This document shows, piece after piece, positions 31,887-42,633 of a DNA stretch of 64,000 nt. Under the pieces are notes generated by a model. The model was not told the origin of the DNA and ran no database searches. It saw nothing but the letters and a program-made list of their open reading frames with translations. The DNA comes from Phialophora verrucosa (lineage: Eukaryota; Ascomycota; Eurotiomycetes; Chaetothyriales; Herpotrichiellaceae): NCBI GenBank assembly GCA_002099365.1, contig MSED01000014.1:1-64000 (forward strand). Direction: 5' to 3'. Position numbers and translations under genes: made by a program. Every line of letters begins with the position of its first letter. The first letter of the stretch is position 1.

Positions 31887-32709
31887 CTAAACAACCCAAC
31901 CGCCATCGACAGTCCACGTTGCGCCCGTCACAAAGCTCGCCTTTGGGCCCAACAAGAAAGCCACCACCTCGGCAATCTCCTTGGGCTCTGCCTGCCGGTC
32001 CAGACAAGTGTGGGCAGTTGGCATGGATCCGCCACGCGTGGACTCCAGACCCTTCAACATGGGCGTCGCCACCAGGCCGGGCGCCACGACGTTGGAGCGA
32101 ATGTTTGAATGTTCACGGGCCAAGGTCTTGGTCAGTCCGATCACGGCATGTTTGCTCGCCACATACGATGCCTGGCCAGCAAACCCAATCAGACCGCCCA
32201 CGGACGCCGTGTTCACGATCGCCCCGCCTTCCGGAGAATCTTTCATCATTCTCGCCTGTGCGCGCATGCAGTTGAAGACGCCCTTGACGTTGACGTCGAA
32301 CGTCTGGGCGAACCCTTCATCCGTCTCGGTCACGAAAGGGACCTCGCCCTGAAGAAAGCCCGCTATGTTCGCAGCCCCGTCAAGTCGGCCGAATGTTTCG
32401 ACGGTTTTGGCGATCCACGCATTGACTGAGTCGCTGTGCCGCACGTCGACAACGCTGGCCATGTGTTTGTGTTTGGGGTCCCCTGGTGGTGGCAGCCCTG
32501 CGAGTACAGTGTCAAGTGCTGGTCCATTGATGTCTGAGAGACTCAGGGTTGCGCCGAGCGAGGCGAGGCAAGTGGCAGTAGCCCGTCCAATCCCGCTGGC
32601 GGCGCCGGTGATGGTGATCTGAGACTTGGGGTCAGGGAAAGAAGAATGGTACAGATGGGATCCAATATTCGAGACGCACCACTTTGCCTGTTAAATCGGA
32701 TGAAGCCAT
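31887..32709 (-). CDS. Short-chain dehydrogenase/reductase 2
   Basis: Two exons, 32709-32680 and 32618-31887, give 253 residues. The first exon is only ten codons; it is supported because it supplies MASSDLTGKV directly before the TGAASGIG cofactor motif (14-21). NIAG replaces the usual NNAG; N120, S149, Y162-x3-K166 and the C-terminal VTGATWTVDGGW are conserved. This is a classical NAD(P)-dependent SDR, cytosolic, with no signal or membrane segment. It shares a 535-bp divergent promoter with the alpha/beta hydrolase, with a CGG-N2-CCG site 315 bp upstream. Its likely role is a second alcohol/ketone step in the cluster. Confidence 0.92.
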
Positions 32710-33023
32710 AATTGATCGACAGCCGGTTGTCTGCTCTTCAATGGTACCGTGTCACTTGCCAATGTCGAGTATTTCTAACAAAATGAGCTCGGATCTTGAT
32801 ACATCAGACAGTCAAAGAAACTCGAAACAGGGCTCCGTGCACAGCGTCTTTGGGGTGACGACTGCGAGCTTGACGCGCATTAGGCTCTCCAAGAAAGGGA
32901 ATTACCTAGGTCCAGACGCCTCATGTGTTTTAAGCTTCACGTACGTGAGGGGCAGGCCTTCGGTTATATCGCTGTGGATCTCGGGTCAGCCAATCGCCAA
33001 GCTCTGATTTAGTGGAGCGTGCC

Positions 33024-33031
33024 CGGATCCG
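33024..33031. promoter_or_regulatory. CGG-N2-CCG site 4 (SDR2/hydrolase divergent promoter)
   Basis: CGGATCCG, 214 bp upstream of the alpha/beta hydrolase start and 315 bp upstream of the SDR2 start. It could serve both genes. Confidence 0.5.
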
Positions 33032-33244
33032 TGTACGCCACCAAACCTTAAATCAGACTTCAGAAGTGCTCGGACCTACGGATTCCACCTTGGAGAAGAC
33101 ACCAGAATGACTTCTTGTCGACTCGTGATGTGTATCCGTTCGAGCATACGCTATGAAACTAGCATAACGCGGCGAGAGGTCATCATGGCTCATCCAACCT
33201 TCTTCAGAACGAGACCCAAGCATCGTTCTGAAGTATGAAGCAAG

Positions 33245-34240
33245 ATGAGTACCAACTTAACATCTCGTTACCAGCCAGAGTTTGCTCAATGGTTCGAACC
33301 CTTGAAGGAGAGCTTCCAAGGGGCAGACGCGAACCTTCATGATCTTCAACTACGCCGACGGACCTACGAAGCCAATATTGAACAAATCATTAGTGCTTGG
33401 CCTGAGCATCCCAATGTCGAACGCGTCCTCTACCATGCTCAAGCAGAAGATGGCCATCAGATCCCTGTGTACGCCTTTATGAAGAGAGCCAGCGCAGCCG
33501 CTGCTCCGAGTCCCTCGAAAGCGACAGCGGGTGTTCTTCATATCCACGGTGGCGGAATGATCCTCGGCACCGTGGAACTGTTTACCAAGTTCATCGCACG
33601 ACAGGCGGAGGAAACGTCGGTCCCGTTCTTCAGCGTGGAGTATCGACGCGCGCCGGAGTTTGGGGGCACTACACTCGTTGACGACTGCTACGCAGGCCTC
33701 GTCTGGCTACGGAGCCATGCTGCGGAGTTCAACGTCGACGTCTCCAGAATTGCAGTTGTGGGGGAAAGCGCAGGAGGAGGTCTCGCAGCCGGCGTGGCGT
33801 TGAAGGCGCGTGACCAAGCGCTCCAACCCCCGCTCGCCAAACAGGTCCTCATCTATCCAATGCTCGATGACAGGACCATAATCCCGAATCCAGAGATGGC
33901 ACCATGGGTGTTTTACACGTGGGAGGAGAACAAAGCTGGCTGGACTGCCGTGCTCGGCAAGGACAAAGCGGGAAATCCCCAAGCAGACGTCTCGGAGTAC
34001 GTGTCTCCTGCACGAGCCGAGAGCGTGGCTGGCCTCCCATCTACCTACATTGACGTTGGGTCTTTGGACATTTTCGTCACCGAAAGTCTCGTGTACGCAA
34101 GCCGATTGGTGGCGGAGAATATTGAGGTGGAATTCCATCTCTATCCAGGGCTACCTCACGGATATGATCTTTTTGCGAGCGGGCTAGACGTTTCAAAGCG
34201 CTGCTTTGAGAACAGGAAAAGAGCAATTATGAGCCTTTGA
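33245..34240 (+). CDS. HSL-family alpha/beta hydrolase (esterase or lactonase)
   Basis: A single exon of 331 residues from ATG 33245. The oxyanion-hole motif HGGG is at 101-104, the nucleophile elbow G173-E-S175-A-G, the acid D275 and the histidine H305 (PHGYD). This is the complete triad of the hormone-sensitive-lipase family. No signal peptide. HSL-type enzymes hydrolyse short esters and lactones; in bacterial cyclohexanol pathways a member of this family opens the lactone made by the BVMO. Placed between SDR2 and the MFS pump, it would suit the same role here. Length and motif spacing are normal and no introns are needed. Confidence 0.92.
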   Translation: MSTNLTSRYQPEFAQWFEPLKESFQGADANLHDLQLRRRTYEANIEQIISAWPEHPNVERVLYHAQAEDGHQIPVYAFMKRASAAAAPSPSKATAGVLHIHGGGMILGTVELFTKFIARQAEETSVPFFSVEYRRAPEFGGTTLVDDCYAGLVWLRSHAAEFNVDVSRIAVVGESAGGGLAAGVALKARDQALQPPLAKQVLIYPMLDDRTIIPNPEMAPWVFYTWEENKAGWTAVLGKDKAGNPQADVSEYVSPARAESVAGLPSTYIDVGSLDIFVTESLVYASRLVAENIEVEFHLYPGLPHGYDLFASGLDVSKRCFENRKRAIMSL

Positions 34241-34687
34241 ACCGCTTACCAGAGCCAAGACACCAGAGATGATATTGCAACTGAGACCACCAGATCATAA
34301 AATGGCACTTATGATAACACCACCCCTCGCTTTCGTTAGTTGCAGTTGCAATAGAAAACACTGATATAGAAAGAATGTTCCCGGAAAGGGGATTAAGCTC
34401 AGGGCTAGGTCTTCCGCGACTTTGTGCAGTCAATTCCACAGCCTCATCCGAAGGGAAGCGGATGGGCGGGGTCGGGGGCGTGGATTTTGCGAAGGCCCAG
34501 CCGTCCATTAAAATTTTCTTATACTGATTCTATCTAAGACTATCCAATGCTCTTGACACTGTATAAAGGTCCAGGGTACAGCCAATGACAGTAGAGAGAT
34601 ACAGAGAGGTCTAATGATAGACCGCTGAACGTTCCTGCCGCCGCACGCTTCCGGGTTCTGGAGCCTTATTCTAGGATCTGTCAAACC

Positions 34688-34695
34688 CGGACCCG
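34688..34695. promoter_or_regulatory. CGG-N2-CCG site 5 (MFS promoter)
   Basis: CGGACCCG, 187 bp upstream of the MFS start codon at 34882. Confidence 0.5.
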
Positions 34696-34881
34696 TGGAT
34701 ATCAGGTCCCGATGGTATTGATCCACTGTTGGACACTCTTCGTATCAGTGAGGCTACCCCTGATGCTCCACAAAACAAACAATAAAGGATCGGGGAAGAC
34801 CTCCCGGGGACCCCAGGTCTCTCCAGAATATACCTCTATCCCACCTTCTGTTTTCATCCTATCCTAGTCAAAATAAGAAGG

Positions 34882-36922
34882 ATGCCTGATACGCACGAAA
34901 AGGTCGACACTCACAACGAAGAAAAGCCATCCATGAATGAACGAGTTGAAGTCGGTGTAAGTCCAGACAAACCTGGAAGCACAGAGGCCATTGAATTCGC
35001 CCCCGACCATGACCATGACCATGACCATGACCCTGTCAAGGGTGACAACTCCGATGGAGTGGTGGACTGGACAATGAAGAACCTCTTGGCCACATTCTCC
35101 CTTTCAGCTCTTTACGTCGGTACGTCTTCTAGAAGATCGCCCATGCTTGGAGACCTCCAATCCGAGAAGAAACTGACACATGCTGTTCACGCCACTCCGC
35201 ACAGGCTCTCAGTTGCCGCTCTACCTTGGCCTTGGATCTCTGCCCTATATCATCGCAGATATTGGAGGCTCCGAAATTCAAGTCTGGTTCTCGACCGCCT
35301 ATGCGCTCTGCCTCGCTTCTATTGCTCCATTCTCTGGCTACATGCAGGATGTGTTTGGACGGCGAGCTATCACCATCACTGGTGGAAGCGTTTTGTGCAT
35401 CGGGCTGATCGTCTGTGCGACCTCTCCCAAGATTGGCCAGGCCATCGTCGGACAAGCCCTTTCTGGCACAGGTGCCGCCATTTGTGAATTGACTGCATTC
35501 GCTGGGACGGCAGAACTCGTACCGGTCAGGAAGAGAGGCATCTATATTGGTCTCATTATCCTGCTTATCCTCCCATTCTCGCCCTTTCCTCTCTACTGCA
35601 CCGAGCTGAGCACCCATGCAACCTGGCGATGGGGCTTTTGGATTTGTCTGTAAGCTCAACTTCCTGCTCATCAGAGTCTTTTGTCCAGTCGCTCACCAAA
35701 CTGCCTTTGGACAGGATCTGGAATGCTCTCTCAGTGGTCGGCATTGCTCTCACTTATTGGCCTCAATCGCAACTCCGTGGCGACCAAATGCCGAAAAAAG
35801 AGATTGTGAAACAGATCGACTATATCGGAGGTCTACTTTCGACTGGGGCACTGACACTTTTGTACGTTAAGCCAATTATTCCAAGCTGAAGACTACACAG
35901 AGACTCAAGTGCTGACCATACCTCCTAGCCTCGTCGGGGTCACTGCCGGTGGAGTAACTAGTCCATGGAAGAGCGCTCGAGTGCTGGCCCCCCTTATCAT
36001 CGGCATCCTATTAATTCCCGCGTTCGGCATCTGGGAGTGGAAATTCGCCAGTTTCCCAATGCTACCCCATCGACTCTTCGCCGGTCAACGTGTGGTCGCC
36101 ATGAGTTTCCTGGTCACCTTCATCTCCGGCATCTACTTCTACGGGATCCTCAACTACTCTCCAGTCCTATACCTCTATATCTTTGACCCCGATCCAGTGA
36201 GCGCGGGGATTAAGGGTATGATCATCATCTTTGGCGTGACAGCTGGGGCTGTAGTTCCCAATATGCTTCTGTCCGTGTATAAGAATCGCCAGCGAGAGAT
36301 TCTCTCTGTCTGCGCGCTGCTGGCCACCGTCTTCGGCACCGCATTGGTAACAGCCCGCCCGGGAAACGCCGCTCAGACCATTGCGTTCTGCACTATCAGC
36401 GGGTTCGGTATCGGAGCAATGGTCGCCTGTTCCCTGACTACTGCCGTGACTGCCTCACCCGACGACAGTATCGCCACGTGTGTGTCCCTGTCTATCAGCG
36501 TCCGTACCGTCGGAGGCTCAGTCGGTACGGCTATCAATACGAACATTCTCCAATCCAAGATGGCCAAGAATTTGCCCAAGTACCTTGCCCAATATGCAGT
36601 CGCAGCCGGTCTACCATCGTCATCAGCCACTACCTTTGTCGAAACCTACCTCACGGCACCTGCAAACATTACGCAAGTCCCCGGCGTGACAGCGAATATC
36701 GTGAAACAAGCCGCACTGGGACAACGCTTCGCATATGCGGCCAGCTTGAAATGGGTCTGGTACGCCATGCTCCCCTTCGGAATTCTGAGCACTATCGCAG
36801 CTCTTTTTCTAGGAGACGTTCACGTGTTCATGACCAACCGGATTGCCGCCAAAATTTCTCACCACCACAAAACCGCGGCCCACAATGCAGAACATAACCC
36901 AGAGAGCTCTGAACCGAAATAA
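34882..36922 (+). CDS. TRI12-like MFS transporter
   Basis: Four exons, 34882-35119, 35205-35649, 35715-35861 and 35929-36922, give 607 residues in consistent phase. The protein has a cytoplasmic N-terminus with four His-Asp repeats (about 43-50), the MFS loop motif GYMQDVFGRR after the second helix, and a series of hydrophobic segments of the kind expected for the 14-helix drug:H+ antiporter group. Sequence stretches such as AFAGTAELVPVRKRG and IDYIGGLLSTG are like the TRI12 trichothecene-pump family. It sits in the plasma membrane or vacuole and likely exports a toxic substrate or intermediate, or takes up the pathway substrate. It is placed inside the enzyme cluster and has its own CGG-N2-CCG site. 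Confidence 0.9.
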
Positions 36923-37769
36923 GCCAAGAAGGAATTCATTTCGTTGTAACTTGTCTCACACAAGGGCTTACGATACATACATAGGTCACATATATTTGGC
37001 TGGGAGGCGGAGAAAATTCGCCAAAAACAGCGGTTCAGGGTTGAAATGCCAGGCACTTAAGACGTGTTCTACGGCACATTTACCTCTAGTGTAACATTCA
37101 GGCGGAGCCATAGCTTCGAAGTTCTCAATCTTCATGTACAATCTGCACTGGTACCTTTCTCTGATACAGCCTGACACCTCACAAATGCCATGAAATCATC
37201 TCTATTGAATCGTCACAGCCGACTGCAGCCCCTTTTTCCTACACCTTCCCTCCCTACCTTCGTCAAGTTGCAAGTTTGATGCCTGCTCATCAGACTGAAA
37301 CCGGTTGTCATTGACCTCAGCACCACCGGTGAAGAGGCAACAGAACACCAATGTGTGTGTGACTCGGTGCAAGCAACGGTCCCGGTGCCAGGCCATCGAA
37401 CTACTGAATGAAAACTCCTTCTGCCGAGACACCCCTCCAAAGCTACAACCTAAGCTACAACCTAATCACTCCGGCATGTTGCAGCCTTGCAGCCCAGCCT
37501 TGCCTCTGGAGGCTTCTCGACCCCGCAGGACGCTGGGACGGATCCGCTTCAGCATAGTCTCCACTATCAGGTTCCGTCTACCATAGATGGTCCAGTGTTT
37601 ACCGCGGCAAACACGGGCTCAGACCACACAGGGTGCGCATCCTGGTCGGTAGAGCTCAGCGGCGAACATGCCGTCCAGCTATTGATTATATTTGGGGGAA
37701 AGTAAGTCTACAACTCGTTCTTGTCACCCCGAGGACAACGAAACCGAAGCAAAGTAACGAGAAGCAAAC
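36923..37769. other. BVMO promoter region
   Basis: No gene seen. Apart from the CGG-N2-CCG site at 37539 it contains the palindromes AACCGGTT near 37299 and CACCGGTG near 37323, and a short direct repeat (AGCTACAACCTA twice, 37440-37464). Confidence 0.6.
37539..37546. promoter_or_regulatory. CGG-N2-CCG site 6 (BVMO promoter)
   Basis: CGGATCCG, 224 bp upstream of the BVMO start at 37770. Same core as sites 4 and 7. Confidence 0.5.
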
Positions 37770-39573
37770 ATGGGCTCAGCGTCTGAGACGATTCAGCTCG
37801 ATGCTCTGATTGTCGGCGCTGGCTTCAGTGGTATCACGGCGCTGTACAATCTGCGCAAGCAAGGCTTGACTGCCAAAATCTTCGAGGCTGCCAGTGATTT
37901 TGGTGGCGTCTGGTACTGGAATCGATATCCTGGTGCCAGGGTCGACTCCGAATCCCCTTTCTACCAGCTCAGTATTCCTGAGGTGTGGAAAACCTGGAAC
38001 TTTTCGCAACGATTCCCAGATCGCCCCGAGCTCTTCCGGTACATTGCGCATATCGACAAAGTCTTGAATATACGCAAAGACACCTTCTTCAACACGACTG
38101 TCGTTGATGTGACATGGAATGACGACGAAGGACAATGGACCGTCCGAAGTGACAACGGACGGACTGCAAAGTGCAAATACCTCATACTGGCAAGCGGGCT
38201 TCTGTATAAGAAATATCTGCCAGACTTCCCTGGCCTCAATGAAAACTACAAGGGCACAGTCGTTCATTCGACCGCATACCCAGAGGACTTGGATCTGAAG
38301 GGAAAAAAGGTGGCAGTCTTCGGAGCGGGTGCCACGGCCGTTCAGATCACTTCGGAAGTGGCCAAGGAGGCTGGGGAGCTGACGGTCTTTGTCCGCCGGC
38401 CCAGTAACGCGATGCCGATGCGTAACCGAGAGCTCACGGCGGAAGAGCAGGCACAATGGAAGGGCTACTATCCCCAGTTGTTTGAAGCGTGTCGCTCTTC
38501 CTTGAACGGGTTCCCGTACCGTCGCGACCAACGGAGGTCGTATGTCGAGGCCTCCGAAGAAGAACGGCAGGCGTACTTCGAAGAGATTTGGAGCCGTGGA
38601 GCGTTCAATTTCTTGCTGTGTAACTACACCGACGTTCTGACCAGCCCCGAGGCAAGCAAAGCCGTCTACGACTTCTGGAAGAAAAAGACCCGTGCCAGGC
38701 TGACAGATCCCGCAAAACAAGCCATCATGGCCCCGGACGAGATGCCGTTTTACTTCGGCACCAGACGCAGTCCGCTGGAGGGCGACTACTACGAAATGTT
38801 GAACAAGGACCACGTGCATATTGTCGACCTGAAGGCCTCGCCGCTTCGGACTTTCACTGAAAAAGGAGTCGTCATGCAAGACGGCAGTACGTACGAGTTC
38901 GATGTGGCAATCTTTGCCACCGGATTTGACACCTACACGGGATCGTGAGTTTTATTTCCAACAATTTGTCCATCCGTTGCGTCGCGATTCGTGTCCAGAA
39001 AGGCTGACACCAGGACTTTTTGTTGCAGAGTGTTCAACATGGGACTCAAAAGCCGAAGTGGAATCAACATCAAAGATTTGTGGAAAGACCAAATCCACAC
39101 CTACTTGGGCATCACGATTAGTGATTTCCCGAACTGTTTTATGATTTACAGCCCTCAAGGTAAGTCCGGACACTGGTAATAGCGGTCGTAGTCCCGCCAG
39201 CTACATGTGACACACTTCTCATTGACCTGAAAGTTGCTGACAATTTCTTCCCTGTTCGACAGCACCGACGGCGCTCACCAATGGCACTACGCTCATCGAG
39301 GCCCAGGCCGACCTTGTGTGCGCACTGATTGCAGAGGTGGAGAAAAGACATGCCAAATGGGTCGAACCCACGCCCGAGGCCGAGACCAAATGGGCAGACT
39401 TGATCGCTCGTGACCTCGAGCCGACCCTTCTCGCCCACACGGATTCCTGGTGGAACAGAGGAAATATCAGCGGCAAGACTCAACCGCTCTTATATATTGG
39501 GGGGCTCGACCAGTACTCCAAGGATTGTCTGAAAGCGATCGAAAGTGGCGATGGTTTCGAGTTCAAGGTTTGA
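37770..39573 (+). CDS. Baeyer-Villiger-type flavin monooxygenase
   Basis: Three exons, 37770-38944, 39029-39159 and 39263-39573, give 538 residues. The FAD Rossmann motif GAGFSG is at 16-21, followed by GGVWYWNRYPG (45-55) as in class B monooxygenases. The NADPH motif GAGATA is at 185-190, and ATGFD closes the FAD domain. The BVMO fingerprint FxGxxxHxxxW(P/D) appears at 160-171 as Y-K-G-T-V-V-H-S-T-A-Y-P, so the first Phe and the Trp are both Tyr. The enzyme should insert oxygen next to a ketone, giving an ester or lactone, with NADPH and O2. It is the central oxidative step of the cluster. Regiochemistry and substrate are unknown; N- or S-oxidation is possible in this superfamily but less likely with this fingerprint. 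Confidence 0.92.
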
Positions 39574-39915
39574 TACTGAACGATTCTTTTGGTGACAAGA
39601 ATTGCATCACTATGTATGTAAGGTCTTTTCCAATTGTAGGGGTATGCCTCAGATACCTCAACTCCATTGGGAAGTAGATACAGACTCTAAATACATTATA
39701 CGATATCAAGATCTCGTATCCCGATTTGCTATAGCATCATTAGCTGCCGTGACAGCGTTCAAAAGATTCCCTCAAACCATCGTTGAAACCAAACAAGCCA
39801 GATATCCCCTCCAAAATTAGATTACTGAGTCTTGGATAGACTCATATGCCCAAAAAGGCGGCTATCCTCACACCACATCGACCCCTGCTCATTGGACATG
39901 ATATTCGCTAACAAG

Positions 39916-42633
39916 CTAGTCCCGTTGTTCAAGTTCAATAAACTCATTCAGCTGCAATCTCATCTTTCGAGAGAACAAAAAGCACCGAACCGATTTCCGC
40001 CCCAAAAGCTCCATTGCATCGATGCAACTCGAGCACTTTCTGATAATGTCCGCTCGATCTGTGTTGCCTTCCAACCACTCCTGTTCATTGTCACTGTAGG
40101 CGGGGCTGGCCTCTGACGCCCAAAAGGACAACCAGTCGAGCCAAACGTCAAAGGTCTTCTGAAAGGCTTCGCCGAGGATGTCGGTCCAGGGCTCGAGAAG
40201 CATTGCAGTCTGGCTGAGCGCGGGATGCACCTGGTTGTTGTTCTTGGCATGCTGGGATAATGTCACGGCTGAAAGAGAGACGGCAGCGATCTCCGATATG
40301 ACATTGACCCCAGTCTTTGTGATTTCCAGCGTGAGAGCCGAGGCGGCACGCAAGAACCGGCCTTTAGTAGAGGACTGGCGACGGTGGTCGAGTTCCTTGA
40401 TGCAGTCTGCGATATATAGCGAAGCCAGGTGGAAGTGGCAGCCGAGAATGATGTACCAAGATTGGACCTGGAACGAGAGCGTGTGGTGGTGGCGGATACA
40501 TTCCTGGATGAAGTCCCCGTAAGTGTTGCGCCAGAATTCATAGACCTGTAACGTGGATCGGATGTGTCGTTCCGTCAGATCCTGGTCGACGGGCTGGTCG
40601 ATGATTGCCTTTAGGCTGCCGAGTTTGCGCCACATCAGCACCTTTGAAGGACACGCCTCTCGGATCACGGACTCGGCATCCGAAATCAATGCCTGGAAAG
40701 GTTGGGCTGGCATGAGATCCACATCCCAGATGTGAAGTTTCGAGGCGGCGTGGCTGTCATTCTTCCTCTCGTCGGCTCGCTGCTGCTGCTGCCCTGGTTG
40801 TATCTCAGACGGCGGAGTGCTTTCAGTACGGGCAGACTGTGGCGGTTTGTAGGTGTGCACCTCATGATCTGGGATTACAAGGGGCTTGTCGTTGATCACC
40901 GACACACTGGTATCGCACATAACACCAAACCACCACAGGAGATGAAATGGGCGATCCATTTCCTGGGCAGCTTTCTGCAGAGCCAGATCTTTAGAGTCAG
41001 CAGCCGCCGAGAGTTCGGAGTTGCTTTTCCACCTTGAGAGGCGGTTCTTCCACTGCGCGAGATGCCGCAGAGCCTGGGCTAGGTATTTATGCCGAAACAT
41101 ACGCTCTTCCGGTTTCACTTTGGGAGTTTGACGAGTAACAGGGCTGTCTGATTCGCTCGCTGAATCGCCAAACCTCATCGCCACCGAAATTGGAGACGGC
41201 GCGGGACTTTCCAGTGCTTCCTTCTCGAGGTCGTTCAAAAACGATGGTTGCTGGACCATGGAAAATAGAATCTGTGCAAAAATGGACCGGAAGCTGTCAA
41301 TGTATGCAGTGGTCTCCACATATCTTTGCGCCTCATGCCAAAGACTTTGCTGCAGTAAGCGCTCGAATCCATACGAGGTTCCGATCTCGTCGATTATGGC
41401 GTCAGAGAAACTCGTGTTTGGCGATCGGGGAGGCCAGACTGATGCATGTGTCCATTGGCATGCGAAAGCCATGATGGCAAGCTGGAGAGCTTTTGCCGCC
41501 ACGATCTTTTGTCCTGATGTCAACTTTTTGCCGCGAAGAGGCTCTGAGGCTCGCTCAAGTTGATCAATGCGTTGAAGATATGTTGGTGGTTTGTATTGAT
41601 AGAAGTTCATGGCATCCCTGCGGCAGTAAAGCAGCGACACTTTGCCACTGCTGTAGGGACAGTTGTACTCGGACAGGAAACAGACCATAGAGCTCTCCAT
41701 GCTGGCATGGTAAATCTGCACCAACTCCGTCGATATCAGACGCTTGTTGGTAACTTGGACAATATGAGCGTCTAGCGTTGGTGAAGCCGACGTCGTTTTC
41801 GGTATCTCGTCAAACGCATCTGAACTTTTTCCTTGGCTGAACGAGTCGCCAGTATTGACGGGCTCGGGCAATTCTTCGTCGGTTGGGAGAAACCAGTCCA
41901 GGTCGATTTCAGGTTGCGCTGTTCTCTGTGAAGGCATCGCATCAGGCCGAAAGGTGTTTGTTTGAGGCGGGGTGGTAGATGGCTGCGTCATTTCCCCCGG
42001 ATTCGATAGAAGTGCAGCCACACTGCCATGCGAGTTATTAGACGGCATTTTGCGGCTTTCGGGGGTATTCGTGCATGGTTTGCTATATGACTGGGCTTGG
42101 GAGACATCGTGGAACCACAAGTTATGTGTAAAGGTGTCTGCCCACAAGTCGTTCATGTAGTTTTCCTGTTGGAACGCGAAGGCGTCCCAGTCTACAGGTT
42201 GCTGCAGTTCTTGATAGAATGTCGCGTCTGTCGGCGGGGTATCTAGAGTCGGGCGAGGAGCTGATATGTACATGCCGTTGTTAGTCGGCTCTCTGGCTTG
42301 GGTCGTCTCCCGAGTATTATCGTTGTCCCTCGAAGCCGGGCCATTTCGTCGCTTGAGCCTTCGAGGAAGGGTTGTCTCTGGTACACCCTTGAGCCATTCA
42401 AACGTGCATCGTCTGCCCGCTTTTACACACGCTGAACAACCCCGGAAGTCAGTTGTGGTGTTTTGTGGCTGCAAAGGACTTGCGCCTCGATTGAAGGCGT
42501 CGCAAGAGCGTCGAAGTCTGCGACATGCGTCGCAGCTTGTAAACTGCTTGCGCCGGACATTGCGATCAAACACTGGTACGCGCATAGCTTGAGGCAGGAA
42601 TGTCGCTGGAGCTGGGGCGATCTGTACATCCAT
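39916..42633 (-). CDS. Zn2Cys6 transcription factor, likely cluster regulator
   Basis: One uninterrupted frame of 905 residues from ATG 42633 (a second Met is residue 17). The DNA-binding cluster is C34-x2-C37-x6-C44-x21-C66-x2-C69-x6-C76. The 21-residue third loop is longer than the usual 5-12, and no intron of credible size explains it. A basic linker (LPRRLKRR) follows, then Ser/Thr/Pro-rich sequence, and a long helical middle region of the fungal transcription-factor type (about 310-880). It is nuclear. It is convergent with the BVMO (343 bp between stops), the usual place for a pathway-specific activator. CGG-N2-CCG sites upstream of the enzymes and of the regulator itself fit direct control and autoregulation. 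Confidence 0.93.
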   Translation of the reverse strand: MDVQIAPAPATFLPQAMRVPVFDRNVRRKQFTSCDACRRLRRSCDAFNRGASPLQPQNTTTDFRGCSACVKAGRRCTFEWLKGVPETTLPRRLKRRNGPASRDNDNTRETTQAREPTNNGMYISAPRPTLDTPPTDATFYQELQQPVDWDAFAFQQENYMNDLWADTFTHNLWFHDVSQAQSYSKPCTNTPESRKMPSNNSHGSVAALLSNPGEMTQPSTTPPQTNTFRPDAMPSQRTAQPEIDLDWFLPTDEELPEPVNTGDSFSQGKSSDAFDEIPKTTSASPTLDAHIVQVTNKRLISTELVQIYHASMESSMVCFLSEYNCPYSSGKVSLLYCRRDAMNFYQYKPPTYLQRIDQLERASEPLRGKKLTSGQKIVAAKALQLAIMAFACQWTHASVWPPRSPNTSFSDAIIDEIGTSYGFERLLQQSLWHEAQRYVETTAYIDSFRSIFAQILFSMVQQPSFLNDLEKEALESPAPSPISVAMRFGDSASESDSPVTRQTPKVKPEERMFRHKYLAQALRHLAQWKNRLSRWKSNSELSAAADSKDLALQKAAQEMDRPFHLLWWFGVMCDTSVSVINDKPLVIPDHEVHTYKPPQSARTESTPPSEIQPGQQQQRADERKNDSHAASKLHIWDVDLMPAQPFQALISDAESVIREACPSKVLMWRKLGSLKAIIDQPVDQDLTERHIRSTLQVYEFWRNTYGDFIQECIRHHHTLSFQVQSWYIILGCHFHLASLYIADCIKELDHRRQSSTKGRFLRAASALTLEITKTGVNVISEIAAVSLSAVTLSQHAKNNNQVHPALSQTAMLLEPWTDILGEAFQKTFDVWLDWLSFWASEASPAYSDNEQEWLEGNTDRADIIRKCSSCIDAMELLGRKSVRCFLFSRKMRLQLNEFIELEQRD

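Noticed and set aside
35129..35671. 180-codon minus-strand frame opposite the MFS gene
   Set aside because: It crosses an intron and exon of the transporter and has no family features.
37776..38879. 367-codon minus-strand frame opposite the BVMO
   Set aside because: Antisense shadow of a well-supported exon, with no domain of its own.
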